A DNA stretch of 64,000 bases, taken from Psychroserpens burtonensis DSM 12212. GTDB lineage: Bacteria; Bacteroidota; Bacteroidia; Flavobacteriales; Flavobacteriaceae. The position numbers and the translations under genes are program-made. Under the pieces are notes generated by a model, which was given only the letters and a program-made list of their open reading frames with translations, was not told the origin of the DNA and searched no databases. Positions 17,555 through 26,583 of this stretch are shown here, in pieces; position 1 is the first letter of the stretch; each line of letters starts with the position of its first letter. Location: contig NZ_AUDE01000023.1 of NCBI RefSeq assembly GCF_000425305.1, positions 26,121 through 90,120 of the forward strand, in the 5' to 3' direction.

Positions 17555-18343
17555 TTATTTAAGAACAACCAACGCTTTGTCTATTTCATTAGTCAACTCA
17601 TTTATCCTAGTGATCATATTTATATAAAAATCGATGGTTACTTGTCTAAAGAATATACTTTCGTTTAAAATAATTTTAAAGGCATCATCTTGTTTTGCTT
17701 CGTCAAACTTGTGTAATACAATAGCTTTTTTTTTAAATTCTGGATTATAATAATCCTTGCTGTCTGGATTAGAAAGGATCATCTCTGGTGCATTGGGATC
17801 CAATTTACAATATTTTAGAAAATAAGGTAGTTTTACATTATACGTCTCATAAGCAGGTAAATCATTTTCGATTTTCTTAATAGCTGTGCTAAAAAAATCG
17901 TAAAATCTTGAAATATCATTTCGTAAAGAATTATTAGTTAAAATACCAATGTCGTTATTTTGAAGATTTGCAAATGTAGATTCATGTAGCACAATTATTA
18001 AAGGTGTTGTGAGTGCAGCATTGTAATCTATGACTGTTGCTGGATAATCTAAGTCGCTTGTCAAAAAGTTTAATAATTTTTTTTCCTCATTGATAAACGT
18101 AGAATGATACTTAATATTAAAATTAATATCTAGTGTATCTAATGTGAGGTCTTTTTTTAGGTTTTCTAAAAGAACGATTTCTAAAGTTCTAGCTTTGCGT
18201 TCTTCTTTCCAATTATTTACTTGTAACGCAATCAAAATTCCAATAACCACAAGGATAATTTCTCCAATGGCGTAGAGTAAATATTTTGAAGTTGTATTTT
18301 CTTTAATCATGGATTTACGTATATTTCTAAAGACTTTAATCAT
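17555..18343 (-). CDS. DUF6090 paralogue 3
   Basis: 262 aa, head MIKVFRNIRKSMIKENTTSK, membrane helix, then QVNNWKEERK. The core motif is degenerate (FANLQNNDIGILTNNSLRND). A proline-rich stretch near the middle (KYCKLDPNAPEMILSNPDS) is not seen in the others. The gene starts 1 base after the MBOAT stop, so it is translated with the acyltransferase pair, and it is followed 9 bases later by the deletion pseudogene. Confidence 0.9.
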   Translation of the reverse strand: MIKVFRNIRKSMIKENTTSKYLLYAIGEIILVVIGILIALQVNNWKEERKARTLEIVLLENLKKDLTLDTLDINFNIKYHSTFINEEKKLLNFLTSDLDYPATVIDYNAALTTPLIIVLHESTFANLQNNDIGILTNNSLRNDISRFYDFFSTAIKKIENDLPAYETYNVKLPYFLKYCKLDPNAPEMILSNPDSKDYYNPEFKKKAIVLHKFDEAKQDDAFKIILNESIFFRQVTIDFYINMITRINELTNEIDKALVVLK

Positions 18344-18344
18344 C

Positions 18345-19760
18345 TTAAAATTGAAAATAAATGAACTGTTCGCTATGGCCTTGAGAAATAGAAATTAGAA
18401 AAATCATTATAGCCCAAGTTACGCCTAATATTAGTGGTGATATTTTATGAGACATTTCTTTTAACGATGATTTTCTCATTATCCAATGACAGATAAACAA
18501 CAGGCTAATAAGTACAAGAACCTTAATGATATCAAACGATTGTAGGATTTTATCACCATCTGGATTCATGAAAAACATGGAGCTAATCATGTTTTTTGCA
18601 GTTGAAAACTCCCGAGCTCTAAAAAATACCCATGTAAAGTTGACTAAGATATAAGTAAGTAGCGCAAATAGTACTCCATTAAAAGCATTAATTTTTATAT
18701 GAATGCGTTGTTTTAAAACACGCTCAGCCACTAGGTATAATCCATGTAAAGCACCCCAAATGACAAAAGTCCATGCTGCGCCATGCCACAAACCACCCAA
18801 TAACATGGTAATCATTAAAGCGACATATAATCTTGTAATGCCATGCTTATTTCCTCCTAATGGAATATATAAGTAATCCCGTAGCCATGTGGATAATGAA
18901 ATATGCCAACGTTTCCATAAATCGGAAAAACCAATAGAAGCATAAGGATATTTAAAATTGTCTGGTAAAATGATGCCTAGCATCAATGCAATACCAATAG
19001 CACAGGTAGAATAGCCTGCAAAATCAAAGAATATTTGTCCAGAAAATGCTAACGTACCTGTCCATGCATCTAAACCATGCAGGATGCTTTTTGAACCAAA
19101 AATTTTATCTGCAGTTCCCGAAAGTAATGTGTCTGCTAAAACAACTTTTTGAAAAAGGCCTATAGTCAATAGGAAGAAGCCCCAAATAAACTGTTGTGTA
19201 GTTGCTTTTTTCTCTTCGTAAAATTGGGTAATTAAATCTTGAGCACGCACAATTGGACCAGCAACTAATTGAGGAAAAAAAGTGACATACAATGCAAAGT
19301 CTAAAAACGTTCGAGCGGGTTGAATCTTTTTTTTATAGAGATCAATAGTGTAAGACATGGTTTGGAACGTGTAGAATGAAATACCCATTGGTAAAATAAT
19401 ATCCATTGGTAAGGCTTCATAATCAAGACCGATTGAACTCATTACTAAGGTAAAATTCTCCAACAGAAAATTTCCGTATTTAAAAAATGCTAAAAACCCT
19501 AAATTTACGACCATACTCAATAGCAACCATAATTTCCGTTTACCTTGACGTTCTTCGACTGCTAGTTTTTTTCCGGCTGTGTAATCAACAATGGTTGAAA
19601 TCCAGAGCAGAATGACCAACGGTGGATTCCAAAGGCCATAAAAAATATAACTTGCCAATAATAGAATGCGTTTTCTATTATTCCAACTAAAAATATTGGC
19701 ATAATACAGTACTAAAACAATAACTAAGAATACGATAAAGCTCAATGAATTGAATAACAT
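18345..19760 (-). CDS. MBOAT-family O-acyltransferase (AlgI/DltB type)
   Basis: 471-aa polytopic inner-membrane protein. Seen: LPMGISFYTFQTMSYTIDLY, FFPQLVAGPIVRA, RWHISLSTWLRDYLYIPLGG, and GGLWHGAAWTF with the invariant catalytic His326. The family moves acyl groups, usually acetyl, across the membrane to a cell-surface polymer. The SGNH-type gene 2 bases upstream is the expected extracytoplasmic partner (compare AlgI with AlgJ/AlgX, or DltB with DltD). Both are inserted within the DUF6090 array. The acceptor polymer is unknown. Confidence 0.92.
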   Translation of the reverse strand: MLFNSLSFIVFLVIVLVLYYANIFSWNNRKRILLLASYIFYGLWNPPLVILLWISTIVDYTAGKKLAVEERQGKRKLWLLLSMVVNLGFLAFFKYGNFLLENFTLVMSSIGLDYEALPMDIILPMGISFYTFQTMSYTIDLYKKKIQPARTFLDFALYVTFFPQLVAGPIVRAQDLITQFYEEKKATTQQFIWGFFLLTIGLFQKVVLADTLLSGTADKIFGSKSILHGLDAWTGTLAFSGQIFFDFAGYSTCAIGIALMLGIILPDNFKYPYASIGFSDLWKRWHISLSTWLRDYLYIPLGGNKHGITRLYVALMITMLLGGLWHGAAWTFVIWGALHGLYLVAERVLKQRIHIKINAFNGVLFALLTYILVNFTWVFFRAREFSTAKNMISSMFFMNPDGDKILQSFDIIKVLVLISLLFICHWIMRKSSLKEMSHKISPLILGVTWAIMIFLISISQGHSEQFIYFQF

Positions 19761-19762
19761 AA

Positions 19763-20800
19763 TTAGTTGGTTTTAGAATTAGTAAACGCATCATCTTTTG
19801 TTAAAATCGAGACTAAGGTTTTTGTGAAATAGATAGCATCTTCATACGAAAGGTGAGACTCTTCTGGGCATTTAAGATCTTTAAGTGTATCATAATCTTC
19901 AAAGTGATAACTTTTTACGCGTGCTTGTTTTACTAAGTCATCCCAAAACTCGGTTCTTGGTAATACTTCATGTTCTCCAACGCGTGTGGCTCCACTTGAG
20001 GGTAATCGCACTAATATGACATTTCCGTTTCTTGCTTTGAAGGTATTGAGGTCTTTTAGAAAAAAGGCCATTGTAGAAGCCTTGTCAGGTGGTGGTACTC
20101 CGTTTCCGAAGAATTCCCAAACTTTTATAATGGTATTTGCAAAAGCGGTGTCAGTTGCGGTGCGAGAGGTCATGGCCATATTCCGGTTGGTATCGACATC
20201 TCCAAAATAGTAAAATGGTGGTGCAATGGGAGCGCCCGTTCTGTTACCGATTTTTACTTGACGTAATAATGATTTCAAATCGATATCATCATCCCATTCT
20301 TCTTCATCTGCAGATACAAAAGCAAAGCTTTTTTGTAACGGAACAGATAATTCGTAATTAATACGCTGTGCATAGGTTCTGTCTTGATAATGATTAACTT
20401 TAGACTGCGACCTTTTCCATGGAAAAGCCTCTGGAAATGTTGTAGAAAAAAATAGTCCAGGTGTAACGCCTATGATTATGGAACCATTATAAGTTGTGTT
20501 ATTGACGATATCATGAAATGTAGGTAAAGGCGAAGACCCTGTGGATGCGAGTTGAATAAGCTTTTTTCCTGTGAGTTGTTCAAATGGTTTTAGTTGAATA
20601 TCAAAAAAAGCACGTGAAGATCCTAAAACGATAATATCCTCTTTTGTTGCAGTTTCTACATTTGCACGATGTTTTGCCCATAAAGCTTTTTCGTCATTTA
20701 GTGTTGGGTAATAACCTTGTAGTCTCCAGTAAATTTCCCATGAACTCAATAGCACGAGGCTTAATGCTATTGTAATGACTAAAGATTTTTTTAAATTCAT
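19763..20800 (-). CDS. SGNH-hydrolase-like membrane-anchored partner of MBOAT (DltD/AlgJ-like)
   Basis: 345 aa. An N-terminal hydrophobic segment (about 7-24) is a signal anchor. IIVLGSSRAFFD (Ser61/Ser62) is the SGNH block I nucleophile region, IIIGVTPG is a later block, and PEESHLSYEDA near the C-terminus supplies the paired acidic residue and His. It probably transfers the acyl group delivered by the adjacent MBOAT protein to a periplasmic or surface glycan. 183 bases separate it from the TerB-like gene upstream. Confidence 0.75.
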   Translation of the reverse strand: MNLKKSLVITIALSLVLLSSWEIYWRLQGYYPTLNDEKALWAKHRANVETATKEDIIVLGSSRAFFDIQLKPFEQLTGKKLIQLASTGSSPLPTFHDIVNNTTYNGSIIIGVTPGLFFSTTFPEAFPWKRSQSKVNHYQDRTYAQRINYELSVPLQKSFAFVSADEEEWDDDIDLKSLLRQVKIGNRTGAPIAPPFYYFGDVDTNRNMAMTSRTATDTAFANTIIKVWEFFGNGVPPPDKASTMAFFLKDLNTFKARNGNVILVRLPSSGATRVGEHEVLPRTEFWDDLVKQARVKSYHFEDYDTLKDLKCPEESHLSYEDAIYFTKTLVSILTKDDAFTNSKTN

Positions 20801-20983
20801 GATGGTTGGTGTTTAGTTAGTGCTTAGGAGCTTCACTTCGGTAACTGTCAAAAAGCGTCTTCGTATGCATTTGATCAAATTGTTTGGTGTCTTCATAGTG
20901 TCGAAAGAGCCATAGTTAAAAGATAAGAGCAGTTAAAAATTTTAATACCTTCAATTAGATATGTTTTTAGTGGTTTCTAATTT

Positions 20984-21319
20984 TTAGTATAAAATATTAT
21001 CAAATACTCGTTCTAAGTAGCGCTCTTTTGGTGAGAAATTTTTGTCGGAGAGAAATACTTCAAGAATTTCTTGCTTTAACTTATTGAGTTCTGTTGGTGT
21101 ATATTCATGATGATTAATAGCATCTTCTATTTTTTCAAAACAATCATCTTCCTCGTCACAACAAAACTCATTGTATAATTTGTCAAAGGTTTCTGGATCG
21201 GTTTTAGATTTAATTAAATTAATTTCTGCTTCAGATTGTTCTTGGTCTATTTTAGCACTGAGTAAAAGAATATAAATTTTCAACTCTGATTTTGACCATT
21301 TTGCTAATTTGTTTTTCAT
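20984..21319 (-). CDS. Small helical protein, possibly TerB-like, copy A
   Basis: 111 aa, all-helical, no signal peptide. Seen: WSKSELKIYILLLSAKID, NEFCCDEEDDCFEKIEDAINHHEY, and a C-terminal ERYLERVFDNILY. The shape resembles TerB-like domains, but this is tentative. It is about 77% identical by eye (85 of 111) to the gene at 49976-50311. The operator-plus-promoter at 21445-21491 points at this gene, making it the first gene of a unit that continues into the SGNH/MBOAT pair and array genes 3 to 1. Confidence 0.7.
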   Translation of the reverse strand: MKNKLAKWSKSELKIYILLLSAKIDQEQSEAEINLIKSKTDPETFDKLYNEFCCDEEDDCFEKIEDAINHHEYTPTELNKLKQEILEVFLSDKNFSPKERYLERVFDNILY

Positions 21320-21939
21320 AATTTAATTTAATGAGTTGTATTCTTTTAATGTAAATTATATTGATTTTTTTAAAAAGCCAATGCTAGGGAGAAAGGAATT
21401 CTCTTAGTCAAAAACTTCTATAAAAGTATGTTGTTTAACTTATGTCAAGTTAATCGACAGTGGGCTTATTGTCAACCACATATTCATGTGGTATTAAAAA
21501 GACTATTTGTGATGTTATGCTTTACTAATTTTGTGAGTAATTTGATTATGAAAGGTTTTATTCAAGAGGAAAGTTGAGTCTTTTGTTAATACGCGTTGCT
21601 TTTTTATAATAGCAGAAGAATCATCAAAAAAAAACATAGGATTTTCATTTGTGACTACTATTCTAATTTTTTGTCTTGTATCGAATTCTTCGTATTCTCC
21701 TTATAAAAGTTTTACAAATAATGAATATTAACTGATTTGGGCTTTATTTAAATTATTTTAAATCAAGAAGAGGCTCTTTAAATAGTCGAAATTCTTGCTT
21801 ATTTACTTTTGTAGCTAGTGTTCTTTATATGTAAAGTAATTAAAGGAAAACCAGTGCCGGTCCAAGGCCATAGATGTTTACTTGTTCTATTTGGAGTACT
21901 AGGTTTTAACGGTTATTTCTAAAGCATTCTAGGATTTAT
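21320..21939. other. Long leader/intergenic stretch upstream of the TerB-like gene
   Basis: 620 bases. It contains the regulatory palindrome and promoter at 21445-21491. On the minus strand 21515-21700 is open for 61 codons (GEYEEFDTRQ, later NENPMFFFDD, ending KISKA-stop), without a start near its beginning and preceded directly by a stop; it looks like the tail of a lost beta-rich protein, but I cannot confirm it. Nothing recognisable in 21700-21939. Confidence 0.4.
21445..21491 (-). promoter_or_regulatory. Palindromic operator joined to a Bacteroidota promoter (site 1)
   Basis: CCACAT-ATTC-ATGTGG (21476-21491) is a perfect 6-bp inverted repeat. On the minus strand TTG (21473-21475) follows directly, and 20 bases later TAACTTGA (21445-21452). 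It is about 125 bases from the ATG of the gene at 20984-21319. Palindrome centre to -7 box is 31.5 bp, the same as sites 2 and 3. Confidence 0.7.
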
Positions 21940-22742
21940 TTAGAGTTCATTATCAATTAATACAATAAGTTGTTCGCAATAAGTTTTCATTTGTTCTAAT
22001 TGCTTGTTGATAACGCTGAATTCGTATATAGCCATAACAAAGCCATTTTTCTGTTTGGTATCTTTTAACATGGCTTCAAATTGCTCTTTAATTAAATCTC
22101 TATTTTCGCCAGCTTCACCGTTACTCACGTAGTACATGTAATTTTGAACAATTGAATTCATATCCATCGTATTAAATGAGAGCTCGTACAACTACGTTTC
22201 TGGATCATACCTAAAATGTGCTTCTTCATCTTTCATGATTTTATAAAGCGATTCCATATTAAGTAAAGTGTTTTTGATGGAGTCGTTTGAAAGTAAAGCT
22301 AGGTTGCCAGAATTCATTAATTCTTGAAAAGTGTTATTAATTGGAATCCAGAGGTCTTTAAATCTTCATAAAAAGCCCTATTCACCTTTATGACTTTCAT
22401 TCCATATACAGGGCCAAATAACGAATCAAGTTTAGGACTGTACTCGTAATTTGGGTTTTCCATAAGTTTCTCCAACTGTTTGATAGACTTTTGGATATGG
22501 ACTAAATTTTTAAGTTCAGCTTTCATCTTATTTCTATCTACTGTTAAACCTTCTTTCGATTGAAGCAGGATTTTGATTTCTTGAATGTCATCTTTTTGAT
22601 TGCTATTCCAATTATTGATTTGTACAGCAATTAAAATACCAACGACTACCAGTACAATTTCGCCGATTGCTTAGATGAAATATTTGGATGTTCGATTTTC
22701 TTTAATCATATTTTGGCGGATTTTTCGAAAGAATTTTATCAT
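21940..22742 (-). pseudogene. DUF6090 pseudogene with stops and a frameshift
   Basis: From the ATG at 22742 the head reads MIKFFRKIRQNMIKENRTSK then YFI-stop-AIGEIVLVVV, so Leu of YLLYAIGE has become TAA. The frame continues to EDLKTSG near 22350, shifts, resumes as LWIPINNTFQELMNSGNLAL, meets a TAG after YDPET, and ends LYELSFNTMDM to IDNEL-stop at 21940. At least three disabling lesions in an otherwise full-length copy. The C-terminus groups with paralogues 1 and 2. Confidence 0.88.
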
Positions 22743-22745
22743 TGG

Positions 22746-23510
22746 TTATTTTGAGTCTATTTCGTTATCAATCAATTTTAGCATAGCATCCAATTCCGTT
22801 TTCAATTCTTCGTAGTAATTTTGATTAAGATATCTAGCGGTTAAAATAAAATCCGTCAGTTCATTTTCTAATTTTTGAGATTGCAGTAAATGAAGATTTC
22901 CAAGTTTAAATTTGCTTTCTTTTATATCGAAGGTGTCTCCTTGGGCATCTGTAATCATTTTTTTCGCATTGCCATCAGCATTCATAATTGCTATTATATC
23001 TCTTCTGACAACAGCATGTTCATCTTCTTGAAACCTAATTTTAGATAGTAGCCCTTTACTTGACGATAAAGCAAATTTTAATTTAGCATTACTAAAAATA
23101 GAAAGTTTTCCCGAACTAATTATTTCGTCCAATACCGCTTGATTTGGATGGTATATTACCTCCCAATTTGTCATTTCCATAGCTAAAGTGGAAAATTCCT
23201 TTTCGGTAATTGCGGGAATATCGGGACCCATGAGATCAGAAATTTTTAAAGCATAATCGGCATTACTTTTATTGACAGCTATCACCTGTTCTAGTTTTTG
23301 GTGACTGTATTTAAACTCTTCTTTTAAAGCAACGAGATACTGTTGCTCAATACGACTTTGTTTAGAATCCTCATTCCAATTGTTAATTTGAAGGGCAATC
23401 AAAATACCAATAACCACAAGGAAGATTTCGCCAATGGCGTAGAGTAGGTATTTACTAGCTTTATTTTCTTTAATCATATTTTGACGAATTTTTCGGAAGA
23501 ATTTAATCAT
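22746..23510 (-). CDS. DUF6090 paralogue 4
   Basis: 254 aa, head MIKFFRKIRQNMIKENKASK, helix with GEIFLVVIG, then NNWNEDSKQ. Core LDEIISSGKLSIFSNAKLKF. A distinctive charged segment follows (RFQEDEHAVVRRDIIAIMN). The start shares its last base with the stop of paralogue 5; the stop lies 3 bases before the pseudogene head at 22742. Confidence 0.9.
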   Translation of the reverse strand: MIKFFRKIRQNMIKENKASKYLLYAIGEIFLVVIGILIALQINNWNEDSKQSRIEQQYLVALKEEFKYSHQKLEQVIAVNKSNADYALKISDLMGPDIPAITEKEFSTLAMEMTNWEVIYHPNQAVLDEIISSGKLSIFSNAKLKFALSSSKGLLSKIRFQEDEHAVVRRDIIAIMNADGNAKKMITDAQGDTFDIKESKFKLGNLHLLQSQKLENELTDFILTARYLNQNYYEELKTELDAMLKLIDNEIDSK

Positions 23511-24322
23511 CAGTTAGTAGTTGTTAAATCATATTCCTTTTGAATGTCAACAATGAGACTTTTGGCGTTTCCTTTTGCCCAAGACATATAAAACATATAG
23601 GTTTTTAAATCTATGGTACATTGGGCAATCTCATTGTAATAGTCTGTTAATGTCAAAACTTGCGGTTGTAATAATTGTAAATGTTCCATTTTTTGAATCG
23701 CGCCAAAATCGTAATCAACTGAAAACGTATCAGAATTCATAGCATCGTAAGATTGAATATACCCATCAAACGCTTTAAAACTGATAATTTTTTTTCTGAT
23801 GGTTTGCAAATTTTCAAAAGCTCTTTTAGGATTAAACTCTGGCACTGTAAATGCTATTCTTTCGTAATAATCGGAAAGCTCTTGTACTAGTGCTCTATTA
23901 GCAATACCTTTTACTGAACCAGAATTTATGAGTTCGTCATAAGCTGATTTATTTAAAACTGCCTTACTATAATCTGTAGCATATTTAAACGAATAGTAAT
24001 ATATATTCGCTGTCTCATCTTTTCCGTCTATAGTATTACTTATGGACGCTCTTAAAGAATCTAGACCTTGAACAATAAAGGTATTAGTTTTAATGTTGTT
24101 TTCACATCTAAGGATATCATAATTTAAATTTTCAATAATTTCTTTCATAGATGCCAATTGATGTGCTTTTGTCTTTCTGTTTTCATTCCAATTATTGATG
24201 TTCAAGGCAATCAAAATCCCAATGACCACGAGGATGATTTCTCCAATGGCGTATTTGAAGTATTTGGTTGTTTTTCCTTCGGAAATGTAACGTTGTCTAA
24301 TATGTCTAAAGAATTTTATCAT
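23510..24322 (-). CDS. DUF6090 paralogue 5
   Basis: 270 aa, head MIKFFRHIRQRYISEGKTTK of the KYFKYAIGE type, helix, then NNWNENRKTK. Core YDELINSGSVKGIANRALVQ and SDYYERI. The last third is rich in Tyr and Met (DLKTYMFYMSWAKGN). It overlaps paralogue 4 by 1 base and begins 2 bases after paralogue 6. Confidence 0.9.
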   Translation of the reverse strand: MIKFFRHIRQRYISEGKTTKYFKYAIGEIILVVIGILIALNINNWNENRKTKAHQLASMKEIIENLNYDILRCENNIKTNTFIVQGLDSLRASISNTIDGKDETANIYYYSFKYATDYSKAVLNKSAYDELINSGSVKGIANRALVQELSDYYERIAFTVPEFNPKRAFENLQTIRKKIISFKAFDGYIQSYDAMNSDTFSVDYDFGAIQKMEHLQLLQPQVLTLTDYYNEIAQCTIDLKTYMFYMSWAKGNAKSLIVDIQKEYDLTTTN

Positions 24323-24324
24323 GG

Positions 24325-25077
24325 TTATGGTGTATTCAATTCATTTTCTATCACACGGATTAATTTCGCATTTTGCTTTATTAATAGCTCTAAAACATCA
24401 ATGTTGTTTACAATTTTTAGAGAGGCTTCAAAGAGTATTTGCTGGAATTCCGTGTCTTTTGAAAGTGCTATGAGTTCTGCGCTATCAATAAAATCGTAAG
24501 ATAAGTCCTGTACGGTTGTATTTTTATATTTATTTTCAAACCAATTGGTAAGCTTGTACATTTTTTTAGTTCCTAAAAAAATGCGCATTTTATTTTTTAT
24601 AACGTCCTCTAGATCAGAGTAGATATCGTCCATATCTTTCATTTTCCTGAAATAGATTAATATTTCTTTTCTAATGCTTTCATTGGTGATTTTTGTCGCT
24701 AAAAAGGGATCATTTTCTTTTGTTATTGGATTGTAATAAGGCAAAAATCTAATAATGCTAGGGTTCTCTATGACAATTGTGCTATCATTTTTTACACCTA
24801 TTTTATATAACTGTTCCTGTAAAAAATCGACGTCTTTAAGTTCTTTAAGGTTTTTACCATAGGAAACGGAATCTGATTTGATGTCCAATAATAGATTGCT
24901 ATAAACATCCCGAAGATTACGATTTTGTTTTCGTTGTTCATTCCAATTATTAATTTGAAGCGCAATCAAAATACCAATAACTACGAGGATGATTTCGCCA
25001 ATGGCGTATTTGAAGTACTTGGTGGTTTTGCCTGTTTTCATAAGGTTGTATCTTATTTTTCTAAAGAACTTTATCAT
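24325..25077 (-). CDS. DUF6090 paralogue 6 (lacks the NSG core motif)
   Basis: 250 aa, head MIKFFRKIRYNLMKTGKTTK and KYFKYAIGE. The usual ELxNSGxL core is missing; the matching place reads FLATKITNESIRKEILIYFR. The remainder is helical with a basic patch (NKMRIFLGTKKMYKLTNWFE). A 17-base gap separates it from paralogue 7 upstream. Confidence 0.88.
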   Translation of the reverse strand: MIKFFRKIRYNLMKTGKTTKYFKYAIGEIILVVIGILIALQINNWNEQRKQNRNLRDVYSNLLLDIKSDSVSYGKNLKELKDVDFLQEQLYKIGVKNDSTIVIENPSIIRFLPYYNPITKENDPFLATKITNESIRKEILIYFRKMKDMDDIYSDLEDVIKNKMRIFLGTKKMYKLTNWFENKYKNTTVQDLSYDFIDSAELIALSKDTEFQQILFEASLKIVNNIDVLELLIKQNAKLIRVIENELNTP

Positions 25078-25094
25078 TTGCTAGTCTAGTTTTA

Positions 25095-25856
25095 TCAATC
25101 TCTAAGTACTAATTCTTTATCAATGGCTACCAAAAGCGTATCGCCTGCTGTTAAAATGCGCCTAAATACTTCACGTCTATAGACATTATTTAAAGCTTGT
25201 GTAGAATTTAAATAATTATCTAAAGATAGGTAGGTTGCCGATTTTGGATTGTTTATCCAAGTGGTATCTATGGTTTTTAAATCTAGTCGTGGATTTTTAA
25301 TCTGCCTTATCAAAAGTTTGTAGGGATGCATAGCTGGGTCTAACTCATATAATTCGGATAGTGCTGTGTTTACACTTCTAATATATTCTATATGTGCTTC
25401 TACCAGTAAATAGTATTTATTAATCCTTTTTTTTAGTTCTTTATTCTTCATAGCATACATACTGCCAGAATTAATCATTTCAGTATAGGTATTCTGGTTG
25501 ATAAATAATTCATTCCAAAAAGTACTATTTAAGCGAGTTACCGAATCTATGTCTTTAACGGTCTTGGCTTTGTAGAATAAGTCTAAACCAAGTTCTAAAT
25601 CTTTTTCATACGTTGCAAATAGAGAGTCCTGATTCTGTAAATTTGAAATATCCGCTTGTAAATCATTTTTTATATTTACCAGTAAGGCGACTTCTTTTTT
25701 TGATGCGTTTTGTGTTTCTTTCCAAGTGTTAAGCTGCAACGCAATTAAAATCCCAATAACTACAAGGATAATTTCGCCAATGGCATAGAGTAAATATTTT
25801 GAAGCTTTATTCTCTGTAATCATTTTTTGTCTAATTTTTCTAAAAATCTTAATCAT
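25095..25856 (-). CDS. DUF6090 paralogue 7
   Basis: 253 aa, head MIKIFRKIRQKMITENKASK, helix, then QLNTWKETQN (Thr-Trp instead of Asn-Trp). Core YTEMINSGSMYAMKNKELKK and NKYYLLV. The segment IDTTWINNPKSATYLSLDNY closely matches paralogue 9 (IDTTWVHNVNAPTYLAFYKS), so the two are sisters from a duplication that jumped over gene 8. The 5' end overlaps paralogue 8 by 8 bases. Confidence 0.9.
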   Translation of the reverse strand: MIKIFRKIRQKMITENKASKYLLYAIGEIILVVIGILIALQLNTWKETQNASKKEVALLVNIKNDLQADISNLQNQDSLFATYEKDLELGLDLFYKAKTVKDIDSVTRLNSTFWNELFINQNTYTEMINSGSMYAMKNKELKKRINKYYLLVEAHIEYIRSVNTALSELYELDPAMHPYKLLIRQIKNPRLDLKTIDTTWINNPKSATYLSLDNYLNSTQALNNVYRREVFRRILTAGDTLLVAIDKELVLRD

Positions 25857-26583
25857 AGGTAGATAATTTTGCTTCTATATGTTGTAAAATTTTTGTTTGT
25901 ATGTCATAAAGTGTCGTAGCTCGTTTTACAATAAAAAATGTATTAAGACTTCTTGAATGAATATAATTTTCGAAGATGGGACTTGTTAAAATGTTTTGCT
26001 CATCCGTATCAAAAGCACTTTTAGTAGGTTGAATTAGGGCGTTTTTAAAATTTTTAGATTGATAATTTTCAATGATAAATGAAGCTTGTTGCGTTTGGTT
26101 ATCATAGATTAGTTTTGTGCTTAACTTATAATAGTCATAATTTAATTGCCAGTCGGCTATATAATTTTTGAGTTCATCATCTACAAGTACTAATTTTTCT
26201 GACGCTAATGTGGCTATGGAAGCATTAAATTCTGGTACGTATATCGTTGAAAACATAAGCGAATCGAGTTTATGCTTCTCAACTTCTATTGGATTAGGGC
26301 TTATTAAACTTGATAATTCAGCCGTACTCGCCTTGACAAATTTATGCTGTTCTAACTTTAGTTGTAATTCGGTTTGGTTTCTCGAAAATTCATCTTTCAT
26401 TTGTAAGAGCACCTTGTAGGCCTCTTTTTCTAATTTATTATTTTCGTTCCAGTTATTAATTTGTAGGGCTATTAAAATCCCTATAACTACTAGGATGATT
26501 TCGCCAATGGCGTAGAGTAGGTATTTTGAAGTTCTGTTTTCCTTAATCATATTTTGTCTAATTTTTCGGAAGAATTGTATCAT
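25849..26583 (-). CDS. DUF6090 paralogue 8
   Basis: 244 aa, head MIQFFRKIRQNMIKENRTSK (Gln at position 3), helix and NNWNENNK. The core is altered to ATLASEKLVLVDDELKNYIA. The placement of Phe-Asn before the core (VPEFNASIATLASE) and the C-terminal PIFENYIHSRSLNTFF suggest kinship with paralogues 20 and 22. It overlaps paralogue 7 by 8 bases and paralogue 9 by 1. Confidence 0.88.
   Translation of the reverse strand: MIQFFRKIRQNMIKENRTSKYLLYAIGEIILVVIGILIALQINNWNENNKLEKEAYKVLLQMKDEFSRNQTELQLKLEQHKFVKASTAELSSLISPNPIEVEKHKLDSLMFSTIYVPEFNASIATLASEKLVLVDDELKNYIADWQLNYDYYKLSTKLIYDNQTQQASFIIENYQSKNFKNALIQPTKSAFDTDEQNILTSPIFENYIHSRSLNTFFIVKRATTLYDIQTKILQHIEAKLSTYD

Noticed and set aside
21515..21700. 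Open minus frame of 61 codons (GEYEEFDTRQ ... KISKA)
   Set aside because: No start codon near its beginning and no family match; only mentioned as a possible remnant.
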